64,000 bases of DNA from Duganella sp. CF402 (GTDB lineage Bacteria; Pseudomonadota; Gammaproteobacteria; Burkholderiales; Burkholderiaceae_D): the NCBI RefSeq assembly GCF_900109645.1, contig NZ_FOBG01000005.1, forward strand, positions 1 to 64,000, read 5' to 3'. Made by a program: the position numbers and the translations under genes. Below are positions 27,933 to 39,900 of this stretch, piece after piece (positions within the stretch are counted from its first letter, which is position 1; each line of letters opens with the position of its first letter). The notes beneath the pieces are model-generated. The model saw nothing but the letters and a program-made list of their open reading frames with translations, was not told the DNA's origin and did not search any database.

Positions 27933-27963
27933 CGCCCGCTGCTCATTCGATGGGCAGCGGGCG
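27933..27963 (-). terminator. Possible terminator after the giant gene
   Basis: A 10-bp perfect stem (27933-27942 with 27954-27963) with an 11-base loop lies 10 bases past the stop codon on the minus strand. Only a short A/T stretch (ATTTA) follows it in the direction of transcription, so efficiency is uncertain. Confidence 0.5.
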
Positions 27964-27972
27964 GGGCGGGGT

Positions 27973-30900
27973 TCAGCGCTTGGGCACGCTGAACCAGCTG
28001 TTGCTGTGCTGCTCGACGGCGGCTTTGGCGTCGATCGGCGCGGCATGGTCGGTCAAGCCCTGGGCGGCGTGGTATTGCCGCAGGGCGTCGCCGAGTCCGC
28101 TTGCAGCAAGCAGCTCCGGCCGTGGCGCCGGCGCCGCACCGGCGGCGGCCGTCGCATAGCCGGAAAGCGCATTGCTCAGGCTGCTGACCTGTTGCTGCAG
28201 GGGCGCTGCTGCGGCTGGCGTGTCGGCGCGGAACCAGACGTCGGCGCTCTGGTGGTGGCTGCCGTCGGTGCGGGTGTAGTCCGACACCAGGCCGACCAGG
28301 TTGCCGTTCTGCTGCCACTGGCTGCCGCTGGCCCCGGTGCTGATCGTGGCGATCTGCAGCTGCGCCAGGGTGTGCAGCTCGCCGTCCTGGCTGACGCCGT
28401 CCGAGTTGCTGTCGACCCACACGCGCAGCGCGCTGTAGGCGCGGTCGGCGCTGCTGATCTGGCCGTCGCCGTTGCTGTCCAGCGCCTGCAGCGCGGTGTA
28501 GCCGTCGGCCGCCGTGCTGCCGTCGGCCAGGCGCGTGGCGCTGCCGAACAGCTCGCTGCCGTCGTTGATGACGCCGTCGCCGTTGCGGTCCAGGGCCAGC
28601 AGGCCGTCGTGCTGGTCGACCCAGCCGGTGGCCACCGCCTGGCCGGCGCCCCGGATGTCGAAGCGCACGCCGGCGTCCTTGCCCAGCGTTTGCACGCCGT
28701 TGCCGTCCAGGTCGAGGATCAGCGGCGTGGCGTAATTGGTCGACGCGCCGTTGAAGGCCATCGTCTGGGTGACCGACATCACTGCCACCTGGGCCACGCT
28801 GAAGGCGTTGGCCTGGGCCAGGCTCAGCGCGCTGAGGCCGGCCACCGCCAGCGCCGGGGTCTGGTCGGTGGTGAACGCTTGCAGCTGGGCGTCGGTGAAG
28901 ACGATCAGCTGGCTGGTCTTCAGGCCCGCCACCTGGGCCGTGCTCAGGCCGGCAATCTGGTCGGTCGACAGGTAGCCGATCTGGGCGTTGGTCAGCGCGC
29001 CCAGCTGGCTGGTGCTCCAGGCGCCCAGCTGGCTGGTGCTGAAGCCGTAGATCTGGGTCGCGTCGAGCGCGCCGATCTGCGAGTTTTTCAGCGCCGCCAT
29101 CTGGGTGGTGCTGAAGTAGCCCGCCTGCGGCGTGGTCAGCGCGGTCAGCTGGGTGATCGACAGGGTCTGGATTTGCGCCGTGGTCAGCGCCTGCAACTGG
29201 CTGGCGCCGAGCACGCCCATCTGGTCGACGGTCAGCGCGGTGATCTGGCTCAGCTTGATCGAGGCGATCTGGTCGGTCGTCAGCGCCTGCACCTGGGTGT
29301 TGGACAGGGCCGCCAGCTGGGTGGTGTTCAGGTAGCCGATCTGGGTGGTGCGCAGGGCGGCGATCTGGCTGGTGCTGAAGGCGAAGAGCTGGTCGGCCGT
29401 CATCGCGCCGAGCTGGGCGCTGGTCAGCGCCTGCACCTGGCTGGTGTTCAGGCCCGGCAGCTGGCTCACGTCCATGCTCGACAGCGGCAGCGTGCCCAGC
29501 GCCGCCACGGCGGCCGTGGTCAGCACGTCGATTTGCGCGGTCGACAGGCCCAGCACGGCGTTCACGCTCAGGGCCGCCGCTTGCTGGGTACTGAGCGCCT
29601 GCAATTGGTCGCTAGTGAAGACGCTGATCTGGGTGCCGTCGATGGCGTTGATCTGCGCGGTTTTCAGGCCGCGGACCTGCGCCGTGGTCAGCGCCACGGT
29701 CTGGTCGGTGCTGAGGCCGATGAACTGGCCGGCGCTCAGCGCGGCCATGTCTTGCGTATCGATGGCGGCAATTTGCGCCGTGCTCAGGGTGGCCAGCTGG
29801 TCGGCCGTCAGCACCGCCATTTGCGCGGTGTTCAGGCCGGTCATCTGGGCCACGTTCAGGGCCGCGATCTGGTCGGTGCTCAGGCCGCTGGCCTGGATGG
29901 TGCTCAGCCCGGCGATCTGGGCCGTGCGCAGCGCCTGGATCTGGTCGCTGGTCAGGGCGTTCAGCTGGTCGATGCTGAAGCCGTAGGCCAGCTGCTGCGT
30001 GCCCAGCGCGGTGATCTGGGCGGTGTCCAGCGCCGCCACTTGCGCGGTGCCGAGGCCGTTGAGCAGCTGGCTGGTGCCGAAGGCCAGCAGCTGGGTGGTG
30101 CTGAGGGCGTTCAGCTGGTCGCTGCCGAGCGCGCCGACTTGCGCCGCTTGCAGGGCGGCGATCTGGCGTGTCGCCAGCGCGTTCAGGTCCACCGTTTCCA
30201 GCGCCGCCACCTGGTCCACGGTCAGGGCCGCGATTTGCTGGGTGCCGAGGGTGGACGCTTGCGCCGTGCCCAGCGCCACAATCTGGTCGGTGAGCAGGGC
30301 CTGGATCTGCAGCGTGGTCAGGGTGGCGGTTTGCGCCGTGCGCAGCGCGCCGATCTGGTCGCTGGTCAGGGCCACGATGTTGGTCACGCCGACGCCGTAG
30401 GCCAGCTGGCTGGTGGTCAGCGCGCTGATGTGGGTGCCGTCCAGCGCGGCCAGCTGGTCGGTGGTCAGGCCGTTGCTGAGCTGGCTGGTGGTCAGGGCCG
30501 CCAGTTCGGTGGTGGTCAGGCTGTTCAGCTGGTCGCTGCCAAGGACGCCGATCTGGTCGCTGTTCAGCGCCACCATCTGGCGCGTGGTGAACGAGGACAG
30601 GTCAGCCGTTTCCAGCGCCACCACCTGGTCGGTGGTGAGCGAGGTCACTTGCTGGGTGCTCAGCGTGGCGGCCTGCTGGGTGCTCAGGGCAACAATCTGG
30701 TCGGTGGTCAGCGCCTGCACCTGGGCGGTGGCCAGGCTGGCCGCTTGCGCGGTGCGCAGCGATGCGACCTGGTCCGTCGTGAGGGCGCTGATGGCGTCGC
30801 TGCTGATGCCGTACACCAGCTGGCTGGTGGTCAGCGCGTTCAGTTGCGCGGTGGCCAGCGCCGCCAGCTGGTCGGTGTTGAGGCCGCTGAGCAGCTGGCT

Positions 30901-33900
30901 GGTGGTCAGGGCCGCCAGTTCGGTGGTGGTCAGGCTGTTCAGCTGGTCGCTGCCGAGCACATTGATCTGGTCGCTGGTCAGGGCCACCATCTGGCGCGTG
31001 GTGAACGACGCCAGGTCGGCCGTCGCCAGCGCCACCACCTGGTCGGTGGTCAGCGCCGCCACCTGCCGCGTGGCCAGCGTGGCCGCTTGCAGTGTGGTCA
31101 GGGCGACGATCTGGTCGGTGTTCAGGCCGGCGCTGAGCTGGTCGGTGCTCAGGGTGCTGAGCTGGGCGGTCGACAGGCTGGCGACCTGGTCGGTCAACAG
31201 CGCCTGCAACTGGTCGGTATTGAACAGGTTGAGCTGGCTGGTGGTCAGCGCCGCCAGGTCGCGCGTTTCCAGCGCGGCCACCTGGTCGGTGTTGAGGCCG
31301 GCCAGTTGCACGCTGCCCAGGGCGCGCACTTGCTGCGTCGCCAGGGCCACGATCTGGTCGGTGATCAGGGCGCTGAACTGGTCCGACGTCAAGGCGCGGA
31401 TGGCGTTGGTGCTGAGGACGCCAAACTGGTCGGTGGTCAGCGCTGCCAGCTGGTCGGTGTTCAGCGACACCGTCTGGGCCGTGGTCATGGCGCTGATTTG
31501 CGCCGTGCGCAGCTGCGCCAGCTGGGTGGTGGTCAGGGCCGCCAGCACGGCAGTGCTGAGGGCGGTGAAGGCGCTGGTCGACAGCGCGTTGAGCTGGTCG
31601 CTGGTCAGGGCCGCGAACTGGTCGCTGTTGAAGGCGGCCAGCTGGGCGCTGCGCAGGGCCAGGAAGTCTTCGGTGGCCAGCGCGCCGATCTGGTCGGCGC
31701 TGAGGGCGGCGATTTGTGCCGAACTCAGGGTCACCACCTGGGCCGTGGTCAGCGCCACGATCTGGTCGGTTTGCAAGGCGGCCACCTGGTCGCTGCCGAG
31801 GGCGGCAAACTGTGCCGTGGTCAGCACGCTGACCAGGTCGGTGGTCAGCGCCGAGACGTTGGCGGCGCCGATGGCGGCGATCTGCGCGGTGCGCAGCACC
31901 ACGAAGTCGGCCGTCTCCAGCGCGTCGAGCTGGTCGCTGCTGAGGGCGGCGATTTGCGCGGTGCTCAGGCCGACGGCCTGGTCGCTGCTCAGGGCCACCA
32001 TCTGGTCGGTGGTGATGGCGCCGAACTGCGCCGCGTTGAGCGCGCCGATCTGGTTGCTCGACAGGGTGGCGAAGTTGTCGGTGCTGATGGCGGCAATCTG
32101 GTCGCTGCTCAGGGCGCCCAGCTGGCGGGTGCCGAGGTTGTCCACCTGGGTCAGCGTCAGTGCGGCGATCTGGTCGGTGGTCAGCGACGCTGCTTGCGCC
32201 GAGCTCAGGGCATCGATCTGGCCGGTGCCGAGGTTTTGCAATTGGTCCAGCGTCAGCGATACCAGCTGGCTGGTGCCCAGGGTGCTGATCTGCAGCGTGG
32301 TCAGCGCCGCCAGGTCGGCGGTTTCCAGCGCCTGGAACTGGGTGGTCGACAGCGCGGCCAGCTGGGCCGTGGCCAGCGCGGCGGCTTGCGCCGTGGTCAG
32401 CCCGCTGACGTGGGCCAGGTCGAGCTGGCTGATTTGCTGCGTGGTCAGCGCCGCGATCTGGCCGCTGCTCAGCACGGCCAGGTCTTCCAGTTCCAGCGCG
32501 GCCAGCTGGTCCGAGGTGAGCACGGCAAGCTGGGCGCTGGCCAGCAGGCTGGCCTGGCTGGTGCTGAGGGCAATGATCTGATCGCTGCCGAGGGCGCGGA
32601 ACTGCGCGCTGGTCAGGGCGTTGAGCTGGGCGCTGCCCAGGCCTTGCACCTGGTCGAACAGCAGTGCGTTGAGCTGGGTGCCGCTCAAGGTTTGCAGCTG
32701 GGCCGATTTCAGCACGGCCAGGTCGGCCGTTTCCAGCGCCTGGATTTGCAGCGTGGTCAGGGCCGCCAGCTGGTTGCTGGTCAGCGCTTGCACTTGCCCG
32801 GTGGTCAGGGCGGCAATGCGGTCCGCCGCCAGCGCCTGGATCTGGTTGGTGCTGAGGATGGACACTTGCAGGGTTTTCAGCGCGGCCAGGTCTTCCAGCT
32901 CAATCACGCCCAGCTGGGTGGTGCTGAGGGCGGCCACCTGCGCCGTGCCGAGCACCGCGTACTGCTGGCTGCTCAGGCCGATGATCTGGTCGGTGTTCAG
33001 CGCCTGGATTTGCGCGCTGCCGAACGCGTTCAGCTGGGTGCCGGACAGGGCCAGCAGCTGGGTATAGGACAGCACCGCGATCTGGTCGCTATTGAGCACG
33101 CTGACTTGCGCGGTTTTCAGCGCCACCATGTCGGCGTCCGGCAGTGCTTGCACCTGGGCCGTGCCGAGTGCCATCACTTGCGAGGTCAGCAGACTGCCGA
33201 ATTGCTGGCTGGTCAGGGCGGCGATCTGGTCGGTGCTGAGCTGCGCCACCTGGGCCGTGCCGAGGCTGGTGATCTGCGCGGTCTTCATGGCCGCCAGGTC
33301 GTCCAGTTCCAGCGCGTGCAGCTGGTCGCTGCTCAACACGGCGACGCCGGCATTGCTGAGGGCGCCGATCTGGCGGGTGGTCAGGGCGATGATCTGGTCC
33401 GTGTTCAGCTGCGCCACCTGGGCGGTGGTCAGGCCGGCGATCTGGGCCGTGGTGAGGGCCTGGATCTGGTCGGTGCTGAGGTTGCTCAAGGAGCCCAGCG
33501 CGGCCAGCTGGGCGGCGCTCAGGGCGGCAAAATCTTCGGTGCCCAGCACCGCCACCTGGTCCGAACTCAAGGCGGACAGCTGGCTGGTGCTCAGGGCCGC
33601 CACCTGGTTGCTGGTCAGGGCAAACACCTGGTCGGTACTCAGCAGCGTGACCTGCGCGGTGCGCAGCGCCTGCACCTGGGCCGATTTCAGCGCCGCCATG
33701 TCATTGGTACTGAGCGCGGCCAGCTGGCCGTTGCCGAGGCTGGTGATCTGGGCCGTGGCCAGGGTGCTGACCTGTTGCGTGCTCAAGGCGGCGATCTGCG
33801 TCGTCAGCAGCGCCTGGAACTGGGTGGTGGTCAGCGTCGAGAGCTGGGCCGTGTTCATCGCTTGCAGCTGGGCGGTGGTGATGGCTTCCAGCTGGTCGCT

Positions 33901-36900
33901 ATTGAGCGCGATGGTGTGCCAGGTGCGCAGGGCGGCCAGGTCCTGGGTTTCCAGCGCCTGGATTTGCGCCGTGCCCAGCGAGGCCACGTGCTGGGTGGCC
34001 AGCCACGACATTTGCAGCGTGCTCAGGCCGGCGATCTGGCTGCTGTCGAGCTGCACGATCTGGCTGGTGCGCAGGCTGTTCAGCTGCGAGGTCTTCAGCG
34101 CCGCCAGGGCTTGCGTTTCCAGCGCTGCCAGCTGTGACGAGGTCATGGCCTGCAGCAGGTTGGCCGACAGATTGCTCGCTTGCAGCGTGCTGAGGGCGGC
34201 GATGTGGGCGCCGTCCACCGTCATGAACAGGCTGATGCCCAGGGCGTTGAGTTGTGCCGTGCCGAGCGCCTGGAACTGCTCGCTGCGCAGGGCGTTCAGT
34301 TGGTCGCTGCCGAGCGCGGCCACTTGCGCCGTTTTCAGCGCCACGATGTCGGCCGTGTCGAACGCTTGCAGCTGGTCGCTGCCGAAGGCCTGCAATTGCG
34401 CGTTGCTGAGATTGCTGATCTGCAGCGTGCTCAGGGCGGCCGCCTGTGCGGTGCTGAGGCCGGCGAGCTGGCTGGTGCCCAGTGCGGCGATCTGCGCCGT
34501 GCGCAGCGCGCGCAAGTCCTGGCTTTCCAGCGCATTGAGCTGGCCGGTGCCGAGCGCGGCCAGTTGCTGGGCGCTCAGGTTGCTCACCTGCAGCGTGCTC
34601 AGGGCCGCGATCTGGGCATCGTCCAGCGCTGCGATCTGGCTGGTTTTCAGTGCGGCGATCTGCTGGGTTTTCAGCACGGCCAGGGTGTCGGTGCCGAGGG
34701 CGACCAGCTGGTCGCTGCTCAGTTGCTGGATCTGGCTGGTGCCGAGGTTGCTCGCTTGCGCCGTGCTCAACAGGGCGACCTGGGCGGTGGCCAGGGCTTG
34801 CAGTTGCGCGCTGCTGAGGGCGTTCAACTGGGCGCTGCTCAGGGCGCCGACCTGGTCGCTGGTCAGGGCATTCAAGTCATCGCTGCCGAGGCCGGCCATC
34901 TGGGCCGTGCCGAGCGCAACCAGGTCGCGGGTTTCCAGCGCCACGATCTGCGCGCTGGTCAGCGCGGCCAGCTGGCGCGTGCTCAGGCTGGCCACTTGCT
35001 GCGTGCCCAGCGCCACGATTTGCGCATTGTTCAGCAACTGGATCTGGGCGGTGGACAGCGCTGCCAGCTGCGCGGTTTTCAATGCCGCGATATCGGCCGT
35101 TTCCAGCGCCTGCAACTGGTCGCTGGTCAGCGCCGCCACATGGCTGGTGCTGAGGTTGGCCGCTTGCAGCGTGCTCAGGGCGGCGATCTGGGCGGTCTCC
35201 AGCGCGCGCAGCTGGTTGCTGCTGAGCGCGGCGACTTGCGCCGTGCCCAGCGATTGCAGCTGGGCGGTGGTCAGGGTGGCCAGCAGGCTGGTGCCGAGGC
35301 CGCTCATTTGCTGCGTGGTCAGCGCGCCGAGGTCGCGCGTTTCGAGGGCAACGATCTGGTCGCTGGTGAACGCGTTCAGCTGGCGGCTGCCGAGCGCGGC
35401 CACTTGCTGCGATTGCAGCGCGACGATCTGGCTGGTGCTCAGTTGCGCTACCTGGTCGGTACCGAGGGCGGCGACCTGCGCGGTTTTCAGCGCGGCCAGG
35501 TCGGCGGTTTCAAGTGCCTGGATCTGGTCGCTGGTCAGCACCGCAATTTGCGCCGTGCCCAGGGTCGACGCTTGCAGCGTGCTCAGGGCGGCGATTTGCG
35601 CGGTACCGAGCGCCTGCAACTGGCCGCTGTTGAGGGCGGCGGTTTGCTGGGTTTTCAGGGCGGCCAGTTGGCCCAGGTCGAGCGCGGCGATGGCGGCGGT
35701 GGTCAGGGCGCTGATCTGGGCCGAGGTCAGCGCGGCCAGGTCTTGCGTTTCCAGGGCGTTCAGCTGGTCGGTCGACAGCGCCGCCAGCTGGCGGGTCGAC
35801 AGCGCGGCCGCTTGCTGCGAGCTCAGCGCCACGATTTGCGCCGTGGTGACAGCGGCGACCTGGCTGCTGCTCAGGGCGTTGAGCTGGCTGGTTTTCAGCG
35901 CGGCCCAGTCGGCGGTGGTCAGCGCCGCCACCTGGCTGGTCAGCAAGTAGCCGATCTGGGCGGTGGTCAGGGCGCCGGTTTGCGCCGTGGTCAGCGCGGC
36001 CAGCTGGGCGCTGCTGAGGACCTGGATCTGGTCCGAGTTCAGCTGCGAAATTTGGGTGGTGTTCAGCGCCGCCACCTGGGCCGGCGACAGCGTGGCAATG
36101 CCCTTGGTGCCCAGGCCCAGCAGCTGGCTGGTCTTGAGCGCGGCAAAGTCCTGGGTTTCCATCGCGGCCAGCTGCTCGGTGGACAGCGCGTTCAGTTGCG
36201 CCAGCGTCAGCGCGCCGGCCTGGGCGGTGGTGAGGGCGACGATCAGGCTGGTGTTCAGCGCGCCGATCTGGTCCGAGGTCAGGGCCACCAGCTGGCTGGT
36301 TTTCAGCGCCGCAAAGTCGCGGCTTTCCAGCGCGTTCACCTGGTCGGTGGACAGCGCGGCCAGGTTGGCCGTGCCCATCGCCACCAGGTGCGCGGTGCTC
36401 AGCGCCACGATCTGGTCGGTGGTCAGGGCGGCGGCCTGGCTGGTGCCCAGCGCGGCCAGCACGGTGGTGGTCAGGGTGGCGATTTGCGCGGTGGTCAGGG
36501 CGGCAATGGCGCTGGTGGCCAGCGCGCCCACGTGTTTCGATTGCAGCGCGGCCAGGTCGGCGCTGGACATGGTGACCAGCTGCGCGCCGCTCAAGGCGGC
36601 CAGCTGTTGCGAGCCGAGCGCGGCCACTTGCTGCGATCCCAATGCAGCAGCCTGGTCGGTCGTGAGCGCGGCGATTTGGGCGCTGCCGAGGGCGGCGATC
36701 TGGCTGGTTTTCAGCGCGGCCAGGTCTTGCGTCTCCAGCGCGGCCAGCTGGTCGGTCGACAGCGCGCTGATCTGGCGCGTGGTCAGCGCCGCGCTTTGGG
36801 CGCTGCCCAGCGCGACGATCTGATCGGTGCCGAGGGCGGCGATTTGCGCGGTGGCCAGCGTGGCCAGCACGGTGGTGGTCAAGGCCGATACTTGCGCCGT

Positions 36901-39900
36901 GGTCAGTGCGGCAATGGCGTTGCTGCCCAGGGCCAGCGCCTGTTGCGTGCGCAGCGCGGCCAGGTCTTGCGTTTCCATCGCGGCCAGCTGCGCCGTGCTC
37001 AGGTTGGCGATTTGTGCCGTACCCAGTGCGGCCACCTGCTGCGAGCGCAGGGCAACGATGTGGTCGGTGTCGAGGGCGGCGATCTGGTTGCTGTTCAGGG
37101 CGGCGACCTGGGTCGTGCTCAAGGCGGCCAGATCTTGCGTTTGCAGGGCGTTGACCTGGTCGGTGGCCAGCGCGTTGAGCTGGCGCGTGGTCAGGGCCAT
37201 GCTTTGCAGCGTGGTCAGCGCCACGATCTGGTCCGTGCTCAGCAGCACGATCTGGCTGCTGGTGAAGGCGCTCAACACCGTGGTGCTGAGGGAGGCGACT
37301 TGCGCCGTGCTGAGGGCGGCAATGGTGTTGCCGTTCAGGGCGATCACCTGCTGCGATTGCAGCGCGGCCAGTGCCGAGGCTTGCATCGCCAGGATCTGGT
37401 CGGTCGACAGCGCGGCCACCTGGCGGGTGGTGAGCGCGGCCACTTGCTGCGAGCTCAGGACGCCGATCTGATCGGTGCCCAGCGCCGCCAGCTGGGCGGT
37501 GCTGAAGGCGGCGATCTGCGCGGTGCGCAGGGCGGCCAGGTCGACCGTTTCCAGCGCCGCCACCTGGGCGGTTCGCAGGCCGGCGATTTGCTGGGTGGTC
37601 AGTGCGGCGGCCTGGGCGGTGGTCAGGCTGATGATCTGGTTGTCGTCGAGCGCGCCCAGCTGCCTGGTCGTGAGCGCGGCGATTTGCGCGCTGGCCAGGG
37701 CCGCCACCTGGGCGGTGCCGAGGGCGGCGATGCTGGCGGTGCCGAGGCCGCCCAGCTGGCTGCTGCGCAGCGCGGCCAGGTCTTGCGTTTCCAGGGCGTT
37801 GAGCTGGTCGGTGGACAGCGCCGCCAGTTGCTGCGCGTCCAGCGCATTGGCTTGCGCCGTGCCGAGGGCGACGATCTGGCCGTTGCTCAGGGCCGCCACG
37901 GCGGCTGTGTCGAGCGCGGCGATCTGCTGCGATTTCAGGCTGGCCAGGGTGTCGGTGCTCAGGGCCTGCGCCTGCGACGCCGACAGGGCGGCAATGTGCT
38001 GGGTGCCGAGGCCGGCCGCTTGCGCGCTGCTGAGGACGGCGATCTGGTCGCTGCCCAGGGCGGCTTGCTGCGCCGTTTGCAAGGCGCGGATCTGTGCCGA
38101 ACCGAGTGCGGCAACCTGGCTGGTGCTCAGCGCGGCGATGCCGGCGGTGCTGATCGCGGCCACTTGCTGGGTGCGCAGCGCGGCCAGGTCCTGGGTTTCC
38201 ACGGCGGCCAGTTGCGCCGTGCTCAGGGCGGCAATCTGCTGCGTGCCGAGGCCGGCCGCTTGCGCCGTGCTCAGGGCGGCGATCTGGTCGGTATCGAGGG
38301 CGCCCAGCTGGGCGGTGCTGAGTGCCGCCAGTTGCGCGGTGCGCATCGCGGCGATATCGGCGGTTTCCATCGCGGCCAGCTGGCTGTTGCTCAGGGCTTG
38401 CACCTGGCCGCTGGTCAGCGCGGCGACCTGCGCCGTGCTGAGGGCGATGATCTGGTCGGTGTTCAGCGCGCGCACCTGGGCGCTCGGCAAGGCGGCGATT
38501 TGCGCGGTGCTCAGCGCGGCCAGCTGGCTGGTGCTCAATACGGCGGTGGTGGCGGTGCCGAGCGCCGCCAGTTGCTGGCTGCGGAAGGCGGCAAAGTCCT
38601 GGGTCTCCATCGCGGCCAGCTGGGCGGCCGACATCTGGCTCAGTTGCAGCGTGGTCAGCGCCACCACTTGCTGGGTGCCCAGCGCAACGATCTGGTCGGT
38701 GCTGAGGGTGACGAACTGGCGCGTGGTGAGGGCGGCGATTTGCTGCGTGCCCAGGCCGGCGATCTGGTCGGTGCCCAGCGCGGCAATCTGCGCCGTGGTC
38801 AGGGCGCTGATCTGGGCGGTCTTGAGGGCGCGCAGGTCGCGGGTTTCCATTGCGGCGACTTGGGCGCTGCCCAGGCTGGCGATTTGCTGCGTGGTCAGGG
38901 AGGCCGCTTGCGCCGTGCCCAGGTTGGCGATCTGGTCGCTGTTCAGGGACGACAGCTGGTTGCTGCCGAGGGCGGCGATTTGCGCGGTGCTCAGCGCGGC
39001 GACCTGGTCGCTGGACAGCACCGCGATGCTGGCGCTGCCGAGGCCGTTGATCTGGCTGGTTTTCAGCGCGGCCAGGTCTTGCGTTTCCAGTGCAGCGACC
39101 TGGTCGCTGTTCAGCGCGGCCAATTGCTGCGAGCTCAGGGCGGCCGCTTGCGCGGTTTTCAGCGCGACGATCTGGTCGCTGGTCAGCGCGGCAACCTGGG
39201 CCGTGGTGAGGGCAGCGATGTGCTGGGTTTTGAGTGCGGCCAGATCCTGCGTTTCCAGCGCCGCGATTTGCGCCGTGCTCATGGCGGCAATGTGCGCGGT
39301 CGCCAGGCCGGCGGCCTGGGCCGTGGTGAGGGCGGCGATCTGGTCGCTGCCGAGGGCGTTCAGCTGGGCGCTGCTCAGAGCGTTCAGCTGGGCCACCTTC
39401 ATCGTGGCGAGGTCGGCCGTCTCGATGGCGGCCAGCTGGCTGTTGCCCAGCGCTTGCACTTGCAGGCTGGTCAGCGCGGCAGCCTGGGCCGCGGTCAGCG
39501 CGATAATCTGGTCGCTGCCGAGGCTGCGCAGCTGGGCGCTGTTCAGGCTGGCGATCTGGGCGGTCGTCATGGAGGCGACCTGGTCGGTGCCCAGCGCAGC
39601 GGTGGCGCTGGTGCTGAGTGCGCCCAGCTGCTGGCTGCGCAGCGCCACCAGGTCCTGGGTTTCCATCGCGGCCAGCTGGGTGGCCGACATCTGGCTCAGT
39701 TGCAGCGTGCTCAGGGCTTGCGCTTGCGCCGTTTCCAGCGCAATGATCTGGTCGCTGGTGAGCGAGGCAAACTGGGCAGTGCTGAGGGCGGTGATTTGCC
39801 GCGTCTTCAGGGTCGACAGGCCGCTGGTGCCGATGGCCGCCAGTTGCGCCGTGCTCAGAGCGTTGATCTGTGCCGTGCTCAGGCTGGCCGTCTGCCAGGT

